The notes under the pieces are model-generated. The model was not told the DNA's origin. It did not search any database and saw only the letters and a program-made list of their open reading frames with translations. DNA of 64,000 nt, from contig NZ_MOOY01000005.1 of assembly GCF_001931685.1 (NCBI RefSeq), positions 255,106 through 319,105 on the forward strand. Direction: 5' to 3'. The position numbers and the translations under genes are program-made. Within the stretch, counting starts at the first letter, position 1. Every line of letters begins with the position of its first letter. This document shows positions 1 through 9,234 of the stretch, piece by piece. The DNA is from Pararhizobium arenae. Its GTDB lineage: Bacteria > Pseudomonadota > Alphaproteobacteria > Rhizobiales > Rhizobiaceae.

Positions 1-162
1 GGCAATGCCTTTCATGCCGTGGTGCTCGGCGAGCCAGAAGCGCTTGTAGCCTTCGGCTTCCGCCTCCTGCGCCAGTCTGCGGGAGTTGGCCAGGGCTTGC
101 GAAACGGTCGAGCCTTGCGTGATCGGCGAAAGGTCGAGGATGGAAAAGGGGATCATCGTCAT
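1..162 (-). CDS. LLM-class flavin-dependent oxidoreductase, N-terminal part
   Basis: The first 54 codons of a gene that leaves the window on its left side. The start is an ATG on the minus strand at 162. The translation opens with MTMIPFSILDLSPI and contains the block RFWLAEHHGM. Both are typical of the N-terminal beta-strand and helix of luciferase-like monooxygenases of the YhbW/alkanal monooxygenase type. Members of this family use reduced flavin to oxidise small organic substrates; the substrate cannot be told from the N-terminus. It is divergent from ruvC, with 166 bp between the two starts. Confidence 0.8.
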   Translation of the reverse strand, partial: MTMIPFSILDLSPITQGSTVSQALANSRRLAQEAEAEGYKRFWLAEHHGMKGIA

Positions 163-328
163 GCCTCTGAAAAGAAGATATTTCTCCTCATGTAAGTGCT
201 CGCAGCGCAAATCCAAGGCGAGGCCTGCACATTCGGCCGTCGTCTTGCCGCGGTAAAGCCTGTGATTTGTTTTTGTTTTGTTCACATTTTGCTGGCAGCT
301 TCCGGTGGATCACATTAGGGTTTTCGGC

Positions 329-841
329 ATGACGAATACGATTCGCATCATTGGCATCGATCCCGGCCTGCGCCGCACCGGCTGGGGGATTGTCGATACG
401 CTGGGCAACTCTCTGCGCTTCGTCGCTTCCGGCACGGTCACCTCCGATGGTGACATGGATTTGGCGTCACGGCTCTGCCAACTGCATGACGGTCTGGCAG
501 AGGTGATCCACACCTATAAGCCGGATGAAGCGGCTGTCGAGCAAACCTTCGTCAACAAGGATGCCGTGGCGACGCTGAAGCTTGGGCAAGCGCGTGGCAT
601 CGCCATGCTGGTGCCGGCCCGGGCTGGTTTGAAGGTTGCCGAATATGCGCCGAATGCGGTCAAAAAGGCGGTCATCGGTGTTGGCCATGGCGAAAAGCAG
701 CAGATTCACATGATGCTGAAAGTCCTGATGCCGAAGGTCGTTTTCAAGGGCAACGACGCGGCCGATGCGCTCGCCATCGCCATCTGCCATGCGCACAACC
801 GGCAGGCCATGACGTCGCGGCTTGCAGCGCTTGCCGTATAG
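329..841 (+). CDS. ruvC: Holliday junction resolvase RuvC
   Basis: RuvC is the dimeric endonuclease that cuts Holliday junctions symmetrically after RuvAB branch migration. The 170-residue length is normal. The four acidic catalytic residues of the RNase H-like fold are visible: D11 in the GIDPG motif, E71 in AVEQTF, and D143 and D146 in NDAADAL. I chose the ATG at 329 because the sequence from there ([13 protein letters not shown]) matches family N-termini; the reading frame stays open upstream only to a TTG at 278 with no ribosome site. It leads the ruvC-ruvA-(TA)-ruvB cluster, with ruvA 41 bp downstream. Confidence 0.97.
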   Translation: MTNTIRIIGIDPGLRRTGWGIVDTLGNSLRFVASGTVTSDGDMDLASRLCQLHDGLAEVIHTYKPDEAAVEQTFVNKDAVATLKLGQARGIAMLVPARAGLKVAEYAPNAVKKAVIGVGHGEKQQIHMMLKVLMPKVVFKGNDAADALAIAICHAHNRQAMTSRLAALAV

Positions 842-882
842 GGCAAGATGCCGCCCGCAAACACTTTATCCATGAGGGACAG

Positions 883-1500
883 ATGATCGGCAAGCTCAAG
901 GGAACGATCGACGAGATCGGTGATGATCATGTGGTTCTGGATGTGCATGGCGTCGGCTATGTCGCTTACTGCTCGGCGCGCACGCTTTCGAAGCTCGGAT
1001 CGTCTGGGGAAGCCGCCGTCCTCTTCATCGAGACATACGTTCGCGAAGACCAGCTTCGGCTTTTCGGCTTCCTGACAGCGCTGGAGCGGGAATGGTTTCG
1101 CCTTTTGCAGAGCGTTCAGGGTGTCGGCTCCAAGGTGGCGCTCGCCGTATTGTCCGTGCTGACGCCTGGCGAGCTTGCCAACGCGATCGCGCTTCAGGAC
1201 AAGACGTCGGTTTCGCGTGCGCCCGGCGTGGGGCCAAAGGTCGCCGTGCGCATCGTGACGGAACTCAAGAACAAGGCTCCGGCCTTTGCCGGCGAGGCCG
1301 GGTCGAATATCGGCCTGAAGCAGGAGCTTGGGGAAGGGGTTGCCGCGGCACCCGTCGCCGATGCCGTCTCGGCGCTGACAAATCTCGGTTACTCGCGCGA
1401 TCAGGCCGCCAACGCCGTTGCAGCCGCCTTGAAGAACGGCGGCGAGGGGACCGACAGCGCCAAGCTGATCCGGCTTGGGTTGAAAGAGCTTTCGCGGTAG
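883..1500 (+). CDS. ruvA: Holliday junction branch migration protein RuvA
   Basis: RuvA is the junction-binding tetramer that loads the RuvB motor. The 205-residue product begins MIGKLKGTI, as usual for RuvA. It shows the N-terminal OB fold (about 1-65), two helix-hairpin-helix segments (around [10 protein letters not shown] and [12 protein letters not shown], about 75-130), a flexible alanine-rich linker, and a C-terminal RuvB-binding domain ending [11 protein letters not shown]. It lies in the same direction as ruvC. Between its stop and ruvB there is an inserted toxin-antitoxin pair rather than the usual direct junction. Confidence 0.97.
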   Translation: MIGKLKGTIDEIGDDHVVLDVHGVGYVAYCSARTLSKLGSSGEAAVLFIETYVREDQLRLFGFLTALEREWFRLLQSVQGVGSKVALAVLSVLTPGELANAIALQDKTSVSRAPGVGPKVAVRIVTELKNKAPAFAGEAGSNIGLKQELGEGVAAAPVADAVSALTNLGYSRDQAANAVAAALKNGGEGTDSAKLIRLGLKELSR

Positions 1501-1565
1501 ATATTTGCGAACCGACGGAAATTTGGTAAAGTTTCCGTCAAAGTGACTTTTTTAGGAATTATTCG

Positions 1566-1850
1566 ATGTTTTGGGAGCTTACGCTTTCGTCGAAAGGACA
1601 GGTTACGATCCCCAAAGAAATGCGGGAAGCTTTAAACTTGCGTCCGGGCGATCAACTCATCTACTCGTTCATAGACGGAGAAGTGGTCGTTACGCCGAAG
1701 AACCTGGATTTCAACGAGTTGGCTGGGTTGCTCGGGACACCGCCTGGAGGGCGGGCGAGCATTGACGAGATCGATGGGTCGGTTCTGAACGCCGGTGGAA
1801 CGAATGTGATCGATACGGATGACGATGTTCATTCGGATGCTGCAGCATGA
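1566..1850 (+). CDS. AbrB/MazE-type antitoxin of a VapBC-like pair
   Basis: A 94-residue protein with an N-terminal swapped-hairpin AbrB domain; the signature LSSKGQVTIPKEMREAL is at residues 6-22, followed by RPGD. Proteins of this form bind their own promoter and neutralise a partner toxin through an acidic C-terminal tail. Here the tail is rich in Asp (VIDTDDDVHSD). Its stop overlaps the start of the PIN-domain gene by 4 bp (ATGA), the usual antitoxin-toxin coupling. It starts 65 bp after ruvA, in a slightly AT-richer gap that could hold its own promoter. Function is inferred from family and gene order. Confidence 0.88.
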   Translation: MFWELTLSSKGQVTIPKEMREALNLRPGDQLIYSFIDGEVVVTPKNLDFNELAGLLGTPPGGRASIDEIDGSVLNAGGTNVIDTDDDVHSDAAA

Positions 1851-2251
1851 CTGTTTTTGGGCTCGATACCAATGTTGTGCTGCGTCTGTTTGTCGATGAT
1901 GACCCGGTGCAGCGGAAAGCGGCGTTGAAATTCGGCCAAGGACTGGGACAGGACTACTCGGCTTTCGTCACGGTGGTTAGTCTTCTGGAGCTCGATTGGG
2001 CGTTAAGATCACAATATCGCTACGAAAAACGGCATGTTGTTCTCGCCATAGACCGGTTGCTTCACACACGTGGGCTGGTCGTCGAAGATCATACGCTGGT
2101 TCTCAAAGCCCTCCGGTTGGTGGAAAAAAGTAATGCGGATTTTGCCGATGCGCTGATTGCCTGTCGCTCGATCGAAGAGGGCTGCATCTCGGTGAAGACC
2201 TTCGATGCGAAGGCTGCCCGCAACATACCTGGAATGGAACGTCTCACATGA
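1847..2251 (+). CDS. PIN-domain ribonuclease toxin, VapC-like
   Basis: A 134-residue PIN protein. The acidic metal-binding residues are present: D7 in [12 protein letters not shown]48 in SLLELDWAL, and D98 and D101 in ADFADALIA, with a further D120 in KTFDAKA. VapC-type toxins cleave tRNA or rRNA when the antitoxin is degraded. Nothing looks broken, so the toxin is probably active. The start overlaps the antitoxin by 4 bp and the stop overlaps ruvB by 4 bp (ATGA at 2248-2251), so the pair is translationally coupled into the ruv operon. The RNA target is unknown. Confidence 0.88.
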   Translation: MTVFGLDTNVVLRLFVDDDPVQRKAALKFGQGLGQDYSAFVTVVSLLELDWALRSQYRYEKRHVVLAIDRLLHTRGLVVEDHTLVLKALRLVEKSNADFADALIACRSIEEGCISVKTFDAKAARNIPGMERLT

Positions 2252-3288
2252 ATGATCCCGCCCGCCTCGTGACCCCTGAAAAGCGCGGCGAGGATATCGA
2301 TACGACGCTGCGCCCGCAGTCGCTTGACGAATTCACGGGGCAGGCGGAGGCGCGCGCCAACCTGAAGATTTTCATCGAGGCGGCGAAGAACCGTGGCGAG
2401 GCGCTGGATCATGTGCTGTTTGTCGGTCCGCCAGGGCTTGGCAAGACGACGCTGGCGCAGATCATGGCGAAGGAACTGGGCGTCAATTTCCGCTCGACCT
2501 CCGGCCCCGTCATTGCCAAAGCGGGCGATCTCGCGGCGTTGCTCACCAATCTCGAAGAGCGCGATGTTCTCTTCATCGATGAAATCCATCGCCTCAACCC
2601 GGCGGTCGAGGAAATCCTCTATCCAGCCATGGAGGATTTCCAGCTCGATCTGATCATCGGCGAGGGGCCGGCGGCGCGGTCGGTGAAGATCGATCTGTCG
2701 AAGTTCACGCTCGTTGCTGCCACCACCCGGCTCGGACTTCTGACGACGCCGTTGCGGGATCGTTTCGGCATTCCGGTGCGCTTGAGTTTCTATACGGTCG
2801 AGGAACTGGAATCGATCGTACGTCGCGGGGCGCGGCTTATGGGGCTCGGCATGACCGACGAGGGCGCGCGCGAAATTGCCCGGCGTTCCCGTGGTACGCC
2901 GCGTATCGCGGGGCGACTGTTGCGCCGGGTGCGCGATTTTGCCGAGGTTGCCAAGGCGGAAGCCGTTACCAAGCAGATTGCGGACGAAGCCCTGACGCGG
3001 CTGCTCGTCGACAACATGGGTTTCGATCAGCTCGACAAGCGTTACCTGACGATGATCGCGCTGAATTTCGGCGGTGGGCCGGTCGGTATCGAGACGATTG
3101 CGGCCGGCCTTTCGGAGCCGCGCGATGCGATCGAGGACATTATCGAGCCCTACATGATCCAGCAGGGCTTTATCCAGCGCACGCCGCGCGGCCGCGTTCT
3201 GACGGCCAACGCCTGGAAACATCTGGGCCTGACGGTGCCGAAGGACCTGGAGGCTACCCAGTTCCGGCTTTTCCAGGAAGACGACTGA
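2248..3288 (+). CDS. ruvB: Holliday junction helicase RuvB
   Basis: RuvB is the hexameric AAA+ motor that drives branch migration with RuvA. The 346 residues match family length. The Walker A motif GPPGLGKTT is at 60-68, Walker B FIDEIH at 109-114, sensor/arginine-finger region [16 protein letters not shown] around 155-170, and a C-terminal winged-helix domain ends the protein. Its ATG overlaps the stop of the PIN toxin and its own TGA overlaps the start of the Nudix gene, so translation of all three is likely coupled. Confidence 0.98.
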   Translation: MNDPARLVTPEKRGEDIDTTLRPQSLDEFTGQAEARANLKIFIEAAKNRGEALDHVLFVGPPGLGKTTLAQIMAKELGVNFRSTSGPVIAKAGDLAALLTNLEERDVLFIDEIHRLNPAVEEILYPAMEDFQLDLIIGEGPAARSVKIDLSKFTLVAATTRLGLLTTPLRDRFGIPVRLSFYTVEELESIVRRGARLMGLGMTDEGAREIARRSRGTPRIAGRLLRRVRDFAEVAKAEAVTKQIADEALTRLLVDNMGFDQLDKRYLTMIALNFGGGPVGIETIAAGLSEPRDAIEDIIEPYMIQQGFIQRTPRGRVLTANAWKHLGLTVPKDLEATQFRLFQEDD

Positions 3289-3806
3289 TGGGCAAGGACG
3301 AGCAGAAGCGGAAGATGATCCGCATCGATGCGAAGCCCGGCCGCTTCAACTTCCGCATTGCCGGGCTCGGTTTTCGGGATGGATATGTGCTGGTGCACCG
3401 GGCGACCCACGAGAATTTCTGGACCTTTCCGGGCGGTCGGGCCGAGATTGGCGAGACGTCGGCCGAGACGCTTGAGCGGGAAATGATGGAGGAGCTGGGC
3501 GTGACCGTGAAGGTCGGGCGCATGCTCTGGACGGTCGAGAATTTCTTCCATTACGAGAAGCGCGACTATCACGAAATCGGCTTCTACTACCTCATGGAGC
3601 TGCCGGATAGCCTGCCCTTCCATCCCACGGATATCATCCATCGCCTGAAAGACGGCAAGAACGATCTTGAGTTCAAATGGGCGAAGGCGACGCGCCAATC
3701 GCTGACGGAGCTGGATATCCCGCCCTATTTCATCGCCGAACAGATCGAAAACCTGCCGGTGGCGCCGCAGCATCTCATCTGGGACGACGGCAACCTCGAC
3801 CGCTAG
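3288..3806 (+). CDS. Nudix hydrolase
   Basis: A 172-residue Nudix protein that would hydrolyse a nucleoside diphosphate linked to another moiety. The Nudix box runs from GGRAEIGE to REMMEELGV at about residues 47-70, with the invariant G, E and the REMMEE metal-binding core intact. The ATG at 3288 shares a base with the ruvB stop. The family has very varied substrates (oxidised nucleotides, NDP-sugars, dinucleotides), and the sequence alone does not decide between them. Its position at the end of the ruv operon fits a nucleotide-pool or repair role, which is an inference. Confidence 0.9.
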   Translation: MGKDEQKRKMIRIDAKPGRFNFRIAGLGFRDGYVLVHRATHENFWTFPGGRAEIGETSAETLEREMMEELGVTVKVGRMLWTVENFFHYEKRDYHEIGFYYLMELPDSLPFHPTDIIHRLKDGKNDLEFKWAKATRQSLTELDIPPYFIAEQIENLPVAPQHLIWDDGNLDR

Positions 3807-3897
3807 TCAATCCACCCGATCCCAACTGAAGGCGGGCGATCATCGGGAACCTCGCCGGACCGTGTGCATTCCTTTGTCATCAACAAGGAGAATGCAG

Positions 3898-4116
3898 ATG
3901 GCGTCGATCAGAGAAGGTACCCGCGTAACCTGGGAATGGGGTCGCGGACATGCCGAGGGCAAAGTGTCGGAAATCTTTACCCAGGATGTGGAACGCACCA
4001 TCAAGGGGCAAAAGATCAAGCGAAAGGCCAGCCGCGACGAACCGGCCTACCTCATCCTGCAAGAAGACGGCGGTCGCGTGCTGAAAAGCGCGTCGGAAAT
4101 CTCGAGAGCATCATGA
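3898..4116 (+). CDS. Small DUF2945 / HVA1-type Tudor-like protein
   Basis: A 72-residue protein, MASIREGTRVTWEWGRG onward, that fits the DUF2945 family (also called hypervirulence-associated protein, Tudor-like fold). The typical features are a VxWxWGxGxAxGKV strand near the N-terminus and the block IKRKASRDEPAYLI. The ATG at 3898 lies 7 nt after AAGGAG at 3885-3890; an ATG at 3892 is too close to that site. No biochemical function is established for bacterial members. It overlaps the next gene by 4 bp and probably forms a two-gene unit with it. Confidence 0.72.
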   Translation: MASIREGTRVTWEWGRGHAEGKVSEIFTQDVERTIKGQKIKRKASRDEPAYLILQEDGGRVLKSASEISRAS

Positions 4117-4433
4117 GCAATTCAGGTGGACATATCCCGCCCGCAGCTGTCGCGAAGGCGGCGGAAAAGGGGCTGGCCCTGCGCCGGAAGTTTCATCGCG
4201 GCGGCACGCAGGTCGGAGTGGCGCGTGCTCGCGACCTCAAGAACCGCAGAGCCGTTTCCGACGATACGATCAAGCGCATGGTAAGCTTCTTTTCCCGTCA
4301 CGCCGTCGACAAACAGGGTCCCGACTTCGGAAACGATAGCGATCCGTCCCCCGGTTATATCGCGTGGCTGCTTTGGGGTGGCGATGCAGGCCGGGATTGG
4401 GTCAGCAGAGAGAAAGCGGAGCTTCATTCCTGA
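4113..4433 (+). CDS. Conserved small protein with phage-type DNA-associated motif block
   Basis: A 106-residue protein coupled to the preceding gene by an ATGA overlap. It contains GVARARDLKNRRAVS, RMVSFFSRHAVDKQG and PSPGYIAWLLWGGDAG. I recognise this arrangement from short phage-related or genome-encoded proteins of unknown role, but I cannot give a firm family name. It is basic at the N-terminus (ALRRKFHRGG) and has a tryptophan-rich C-terminus. It could be a small nucleic-acid-associated stress protein together with its DUF2945 neighbour; that is inference only. Confidence 0.6.
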   Translation: MSNSGGHIPPAAVAKAAEKGLALRRKFHRGGTQVGVARARDLKNRRAVSDDTIKRMVSFFSRHAVDKQGPDFGNDSDPSPGYIAWLLWGGDAGRDWVSREKAELHS

Positions 4434-4515
4434 GCCGTCGGTAGCCCGCAGGGCCTTTTACAGCCGCGTTGTCAATGATAGTCACCGCCTCGGACCAAAA
4501 AATCTGAGGCATGAG

Positions 4516-4959
4516 ATGACCCTGATTGCGCTTTCCGGCGAACTGACCGAGCACGGCCACAGGCTGATTCAGCGCGTGTATTACGAGGACACGGATTTTT
4601 CCGGTGTCGTCTATCACGCCCGCTACCTGCATTTCATGGAGCGGGCCCGTACCGACTATCTGCGCTTGCTCGGCGTCGAGCAGGCGACGCTGGCGATCGA
4701 GGGCGATAGAGAGGGGCTGGTGTTCGTCGTGCACCGCATGGAAATCGATTTCAAGGCGCCGGCGCGCATGGACGATATCCTGACCATCACCACCGAAACG
4801 CAAAAGGCCGGTGGCGCCAAGATGGTTCTCCAACAGGAAATCAGACGCGAGGGAACGCTGCTGATCGCCGCGAAAGTGATCATTGCGGTCATCAATGGCA
4901 ATGGCCGCCCGCGACGCCTTCCCGAAGCCTTGGGAAAGAAGTTTCTCGGCGAAACCTGA
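4516..4959 (+). CDS. ybgC: Acyl-CoA thioesterase YbgC, Tol-Pal associated
   Basis: A 147-residue hot-dog fold thioesterase. The family signature VYYEDTDFSGVVYHARYLHFMERART is present at about 20-45, including the catalytic Asp of the EDTD motif. YbgC hydrolyses short or acyl-carrier-bound thioesters, interacts with phospholipid synthesis, and is the conserved first gene of Tol-Pal operons. I chose ATG 4516 because homologous sequence begins there; the frame is open further upstream but overlaps the previous gene. The tolQRAB-pal set lies about 620 bp downstream, with a small minus-strand gene in between. Confidence 0.92.
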   Translation: MTLIALSGELTEHGHRLIQRVYYEDTDFSGVVYHARYLHFMERARTDYLRLLGVEQATLAIEGDREGLVFVVHRMEIDFKAPARMDDILTITTETQKAGGAKMVLQQEIRREGTLLIAAKVIIAVINGNGRPRRLPEALGKKFLGET

Positions 4960-4991
4960 TCAGACGTCAAAGATGGACGGTCCGGCCTTTT

Positions 4992-5264
4992 TCAATGCCG
5001 GGCGCCTTTGCTGCGTCCGTCACGCGCCATCAGTCGCTCGATTGCAGAGATATCTTCACTGGTAATGGCAGGGGCCGGGTCTGATGCCATCGCCTCCAGC
5101 ACGTCGCGCGACAGGACGCCGTTTGCGATCGACCACTCCAACGCCTCACGGGTCTGGCGTTCTGCTTTGAGCTGGGCATAAAGGGCGAGAATGAGCCTGT
5201 CGCGCCGGTCGAAGGCACGGTCCGGGGTAGGCTTTGCTTTGTTTTTGGGCGGTACGATCGTCAT
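4992..5264 (-). CDS. Small hypothetical protein between ybgC and tolQ
   Basis: A possible 90-residue gene on the minus strand, reading MTIVPPKNKAKPTPDRAF at its start and ending with a basic tail. The middle is helical in character (LILALYAQLKAERQTREALEW) with a later acidic helix. The composition looks like a genuine soluble helical protein rather than a shadow, and no plus-strand gene opposes it. I do not recognise a family. It lies opposite to and between ybgC and tolQ, so it would interrupt co-transcription of ybgC with the tol genes. Support is moderate. Confidence 0.5.
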   Translation of the reverse strand: MTIVPPKNKAKPTPDRAFDRRDRLILALYAQLKAERQTREALEWSIANGVLSRDVLEAMASDPAPAITSEDISAIERLMARDGRSKGARH

Positions 5265-5581
5265 GGCCGGAAAACGCCGGCGGCGCCCCAAAGTTCCTCG
5301 TCACGCGCCGCGCTCAAGTGCCTTTTCGAGCGGTATTGCGGCGGCGAGTAACACTCCCTTAACCATAATGATGTCTTAATGCCCTGTATTAGGGATTTGT
5401 GCAGTGCACGTCATCCTTTGACCAAGATTGACCGCAAGAAGGCGGGAAGACAGGGCTTGATGATCAGCTTGAGGGCGGGTCCAGGGCATATGCCGGGTCA
5501 ATCTTTAGCAAGGACGTTTGAGCAACCTGGCCGTGAGCAAATGACTGCTCCTGCCGGGTGTTTGGATTCGGGGATTTGAGA
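5265..5581. other. tolQ upstream region, no gene seen
   Basis: About 317 bp without a supported gene between the small minus-strand gene and tolQ. It contains the sequence CCTTAACCATAATG near 5357, which recurs in close form upstream of pal (TGTTAACCATAATTG near 9327). It probably holds the tol operon promoter, but no convincing -35/-10 pair was identified. Confidence 0.4.
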
Positions 5582-6301
5582 ATGGAACAGGTAGGACTGG
5601 CAGCCGCAACGACCGACGTATCGCTCTGGTCGCTCTTCATGCAGGCAGGTTTCGTCGTGAAGCTGGTCATGATCGGGCTGATCGTGGCCTCCATCTGGAC
5701 CTGGGCGATCGTGGTCGACAAGACCCTGAGCTTTGCCAAAGCGCGCCGTCAGGCCGATGCCTTCGAGCAGGTGTTCTGGTCCGGCCAGTCGCTGGAAGAG
5801 CTTTACCGCACGCTGTCGGATCGGCAGACCTCCGGCATGGGCGCGATCTTCGTGTCCGCCATGCGGGAGTGGAAAAAGAGCTTTGAGCGCGGCGCCCGGT
5901 CGCCGATCGGCCTGCAGATGCGTATCGACCGCGCCATGGACGTGACGCTGGCGCGCGAATCCGAAGGACTTTCCGCCCGTCTCGGCTCGCTGGCGACCAT
6001 TGGTTCGGCCGGCCCGTTCGTCGGCCTCTTCGGAACCGTCGTCGGTATCATGACCTCGTTCCAGGCAATCGCCGGTTCGAAATCGACCAATCTCGCGGTC
6101 GTCGCCCCCGGTATCGCCGAAGCGCTGCTGGCAACGGCCATCGGCCTTCTCGCCGCTATTCCGGCGGTTATCGCCTACAACAAGTTCTCTGCCGATGCCG
6201 GCAAGATTACCGCCCGCATGGAAGGTTTTGCCGACGAGTTCTCGGCCATTCTTTCGCGCCAGATCGATGAGAAGCTGCAGTCGCGCCAAGCTGCACAGTA
6301 A
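5582..6301 (+). CDS. tolQ: Tol-Pal system proton channel subunit TolQ
   Basis: TolQ forms, with TolR, the inner-membrane proton channel that energises TolA for outer-membrane constriction at division. The 239 residues show three membrane segments at about 22-44, 135-158 and 179-200, the last two holding the conserved GPFVGLFGTVVGIM and the ALLATAIGLLAAIPAV blocks of the MotA/TolQ/ExbB family. The ATG at 5582 gives a normal family N-terminus. tolR follows after 41 bp. Confidence 0.96.
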   Translation: MEQVGLAAATTDVSLWSLFMQAGFVVKLVMIGLIVASIWTWAIVVDKTLSFAKARRQADAFEQVFWSGQSLEELYRTLSDRQTSGMGAIFVSAMREWKKSFERGARSPIGLQMRIDRAMDVTLARESEGLSARLGSLATIGSAGPFVGLFGTVVGIMTSFQAIAGSKSTNLAVVAPGIAEALLATAIGLLAAIPAVIAYNKFSADAGKITARMEGFADEFSAILSRQIDEKLQSRQAAQ

Positions 6302-6342
6302 GGTCGTGCAGTAAAGCCGGCTTCTAAGGACGGAGTATTCCC

Positions 6343-6801
6343 ATGGGTATGGCAGTAGGCGGTTCTGGCGGTGGTTCGGGCGGCGGTCGTCGTCGCCGCG
6401 GCGGACGCAACAAGGCCATCATGAGCGAAATCAACGTGACGCCGTTCGTCGACGTCATGCTCGTTCTGCTCATCATCTTCATGGTCGCGGCGCCGATGAT
6501 GACGGTCGGCGTGCCCATCGACCTGCCGGAAACGCAGGCGAAGGCGCTCAATTCCGAAACGCAGCCGATTACCATCTCCGTCAAGAGCGATGGCCAGATC
6601 TTCCTGCAGGAAACCCCGATCCCGGTCGAGGAAGTGGCGGCCAAGCTCGAAGCGATCGCGACAACAGGCTACAGCGAGCGGATTTTCGTGCGCGGTGACG
6701 CGACCTCGCCTTACGGCGTGATCGCCGACGTCATGTCGCGCATCCAGGAAGCAGGCTTCAAGAATATCGGCCTCGTCACCCAGCCCAAGAAGGACCAGTA
6801 G
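6343..6801 (+). CDS. tolR: Tol-Pal system protein TolR
   Basis: TolR is the peptidoglycan-binding partner of TolQ. The 152-residue product has a glycine- and arginine-rich cytoplasmic N-terminus, one membrane segment at about 36-56 carrying the proton-conducting Asp at position 37 (FVDVML), and a periplasmic domain with the ExbD/TolR fold. The family signature [20 protein letters not shown] is intact. The 9-bp gap to tolA suggests co-translation. Confidence 0.96.
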   Translation: MGMAVGGSGGGSGGGRRRRGGRNKAIMSEINVTPFVDVMLVLLIIFMVAAPMMTVGVPIDLPETQAKALNSETQPITISVKSDGQIFLQETPIPVEEVAAKLEAIATTGYSERIFVRGDATSPYGVIADVMSRIQEAGFKNIGLVTQPKKDQ

Positions 6802-6810
6802 AGCGCTGCG

Positions 6811-7881
6811 ATGAAGACAAGTCTCATCACATCTGCTGTGCTGCATGGCCTTGTGCTCACCTGGGCGCTGGTTTCGATCGGCAGTCCCGCCGATTTCCAG
6901 GTCGCGGACGTCGAGGCATTGCCGGTCGACATGGTTCCGATCGAAGAGCTGACGCAATTGCAGCAGGGTGACAAGGAAGCGCCAAAGGCTGAAATTCCTT
7001 CCGTGACGCCAACCAAGCGTCCCGATATCGTCGAAAACGCCGAGAACGTCGGCGAGAACAAGATAGATCTGAAGACGCCGCCGAAGCCGGACGCCAAGCC
7101 CAACAATGTCGAGGCCGCCGCAGCACCGGAAAAGGCTGAGAAGACACCGCCGACACCGGACCCGGTGAAGGAAGACTCCAAGGATGTGACGGAGGAGAAG
7201 CCCTCCGAGCCAGCGACCGAAGTTGCCTCTCTTCCCGAGCCCAAGGAAGAGGTCAAGCCGGACGCAAAGCCTGAAGAGCAGCCTGCGGAGGAGCAGCCGG
7301 CAGAAAACCCTGAAGCCGAGGCGCTTCCGGACAAGGTGCCGACACCGATGGCGAAGCCAAAGGTCGAGCAGCAGGCGCAGACGGCCAAGACGCCGGACCG
7401 CAAGAGCGAAGAAAACAAGAAGGAAAAGAAGAAGGCGTCTTCCGCCAACGATTCCGACTTCAATGCGGATGAGGTTGCGGCCCTTCTGAACAAGACCGAT
7501 CCGGCCAATGGCGGCGCCAAGGCTGGCAAAACCGAAAAGGCTTTCGGCGCCTCGAAGACCACCGGCAACACGTTGTCGCAGAACGAGATGGATGCGCTGC
7601 GCGGGCAGATCCAGAAAAACTGGAGTGCCTTTGCCGGCATCGAAGGTCTCGATGGCATGATCCTGACGGTGCGCTTCGAGCTGGACCCGCAGGGCAACAT
7701 CATCGGTGAGCCCGAAGTCGAGACCAATGGCGGCTCGTCCACAGCGCAGCGGACCATGGCCGGCAGCGTGCGCCGCGCCATCCTGAAGTCGCTGCCTTTC
7801 GAAGGCTTGCCTGCAGATAAATACGACTCGTGGAGACAGATGGTCGTGAATTTCGATCCGAGCTCCATGTCGATCCAATGA
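6811..7881 (+). CDS. tolA: Tol-Pal system energy-transducing protein TolA
   Basis: TolA links the TolQR motor to outer-membrane Pal. The 356-residue protein has the classical three-part design: an N-terminal membrane anchor (about 5-23), a long central part rich in Glu, Lys, Pro and Ala (about 50-245), and a C-terminal TonB/TolA-type domain (about 270-356) with the strand LTVRFELDPQGNI. The central region is proline-rich rather than purely helical, as in other alphaproteobacteria. tolB begins 48 bp after its stop. Confidence 0.93.
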   Translation: MKTSLITSAVLHGLVLTWALVSIGSPADFQVADVEALPVDMVPIEELTQLQQGDKEAPKAEIPSVTPTKRPDIVENAENVGENKIDLKTPPKPDAKPNNVEAAAAPEKAEKTPPTPDPVKEDSKDVTEEKPSEPATEVASLPEPKEEVKPDAKPEEQPAEEQPAENPEAEALPDKVPTPMAKPKVEQQAQTAKTPDRKSEENKKEKKKASSANDSDFNADEVAALLNKTDPANGGAKAGKTEKAFGASKTTGNTLSQNEMDALRGQIQKNWSAFAGIEGLDGMILTVRFELDPQGNIIGEPEVETNGGSSTAQRTMAGSVRRAILKSLPFEGLPADKYDSWRQMVVNFDPSSMSIQ

Positions 7882-7929
7882 CACAGAACGCCAATGACAC
7901 TGAATGAATGGCTGAAAGGCTTCCTGATC

Positions 7930-9234
7930 ATGCTGAGACGCAATTTCTTCCGATTCCTCGTCGCGCTGACGGGCATGGTTGCGCTGATGAGCGCACCGGC
8001 CCACGCGCTCGTCGAGCTCAACATCAACAAGGGCAATGTCGAGCCCATGCCGATCGCCATCAGCGATTTCCTGCAGGGTGAGCTTGGCCAGAAGATTTCC
8101 GATGTCGTTGCAGCCGACCTGAAGCGCTCGGGTCTGTTTGCGCCGATCGATCGCAACGCCTTCATTGAAAAGATTTCCAACCCGGATGCGGCTCCGCGCT
8201 TCGAAGACTGGAAGGTCATCAATGCGCAGGCGCTGGTGACGGGCCGCGTGACGCAGGAGGGCGATGGCCGCCTGAAGGCCGAGTTCCGCCTGTGGGATAC
8301 GTTTGCCGGCCAGCAGATGACCGGTCAGCAGTTCTTCACCCAGCCGGAAAACTGGCGCCGTGTCGCTCACATCATCGCCGACGCGATCTATGAACGCATC
8401 ACCGGCGAGAAGGGCTATTTCGACACCCGCATCGTTTACGTTGCCGAAAGCGGCCCGAAGACGGCCCGCAAGCGCCAGCTGGCGATCATGGACCAGGACG
8501 GCGCGAACGCCCGTGCTGTCACCAATTCCAACGATATCGTGCTGACGCCGCGTTTCTCGCCGAACAAGCAGGAAATCACCTATATGTCCTTCGAGGGCAA
8601 CGAGCCGCGGGTCTACCTGTTGCAGCTTGAGACCGGACAGCGCGAAGTCGTGGGCAATTTCCCGGGCATGACCTTTGCACCGCGCTTCTCGCCGGATGGC
8701 CAGCGGGTCATCATGAGCCTGCAGCAGGACGGTAACGCCAACATCTACACGATGGACCTGCGCTCGCGCACCACGACGCGCCTGACCAACACCGCAGCCA
8801 TCGACACCTCTCCGTCCTATTCGCCGGATGGCAGCCGCATCGTCTTCGAAAGCGACCGCGGCGGCCGCCAGCAGCTCTACGTGATGGGTGCGGATGGTTC
8901 CGGCCAGACGCGCATTTCCTTCGGCGACGGCTCCTATTCGACCCCGGTCTGGTCCCCGCGCGGCGACCTCATCGCCTTCACCAAGCAATCGGGCGGCAAG
9001 TTCTCGATCGGCGTGATGAAGACCGACGGTTCGGGCGAGCGCATCCTGACCACGGGCTTCCACAACGAAGGCCCGACCTGGGCGCCGAACGGCCGCGTGC
9101 TGATGTTCTTCCGCCAGAATGCCGGCGCCGGCGGCCCGCAGCTCTATTCGATCGACCTGACCGGCTATAACGAACAGCTGGTTCCGACGCAGGGTTTTGC
9201 ATCCGACCCGGCGTGGTCGCCGCTTCTGGAATAG
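7930..9234 (+). CDS. tolB: Tol-Pal system periplasmic beta-propeller protein TolB
   Basis: TolB is the periplasmic partner of Pal. The 434 residues include a signal peptide ending near AHA at 24-26, an N-terminal alpha/beta domain, and a six-bladed propeller with repeated FSPDG/YSPDG/WSPRG motifs from about 215 onward. I chose the ATG at 7930 because AAAGG at 7915-7919 is well spaced and the signal peptide then has a normal length. An ATG at 7894 would add 12 residues before the signal peptide and has no clear ribosome site. Confidence 0.95.
   Translation: MLRRNFFRFLVALTGMVALMSAPAHALVELNINKGNVEPMPIAISDFLQGELGQKISDVVAADLKRSGLFAPIDRNAFIEKISNPDAAPRFEDWKVINAQALVTGRVTQEGDGRLKAEFRLWDTFAGQQMTGQQFFTQPENWRRVAHIIADAIYERITGEKGYFDTRIVYVAESGPKTARKRQLAIMDQDGANARAVTNSNDIVLTPRFSPNKQEITYMSFEGNEPRVYLLQLETGQREVVGNFPGMTFAPRFSPDGQRVIMSLQQDGNANIYTMDLRSRTTTRLTNTAAIDTSPSYSPDGSRIVFESDRGGRQQLYVMGADGSGQTRISFGDGSYSTPVWSPRGDLIAFTKQSGGKFSIGVMKTDGSGERILTTGFHNEGPTWAPNGRVLMFFRQNAGAGGPQLYSIDLTGYNEQLVPTQGFASDPAWSPLLE

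Noticed and set aside
2089-3222. A 377-codon minus-strand frame opposite ruvB
   Set aside because: Antisense of ruvB with no recognisable domain.
5357-5378. CtrA box before tolQ (two TTAA half-sites)
   Set aside because: The half-sites are 13 bp apart, not 7.
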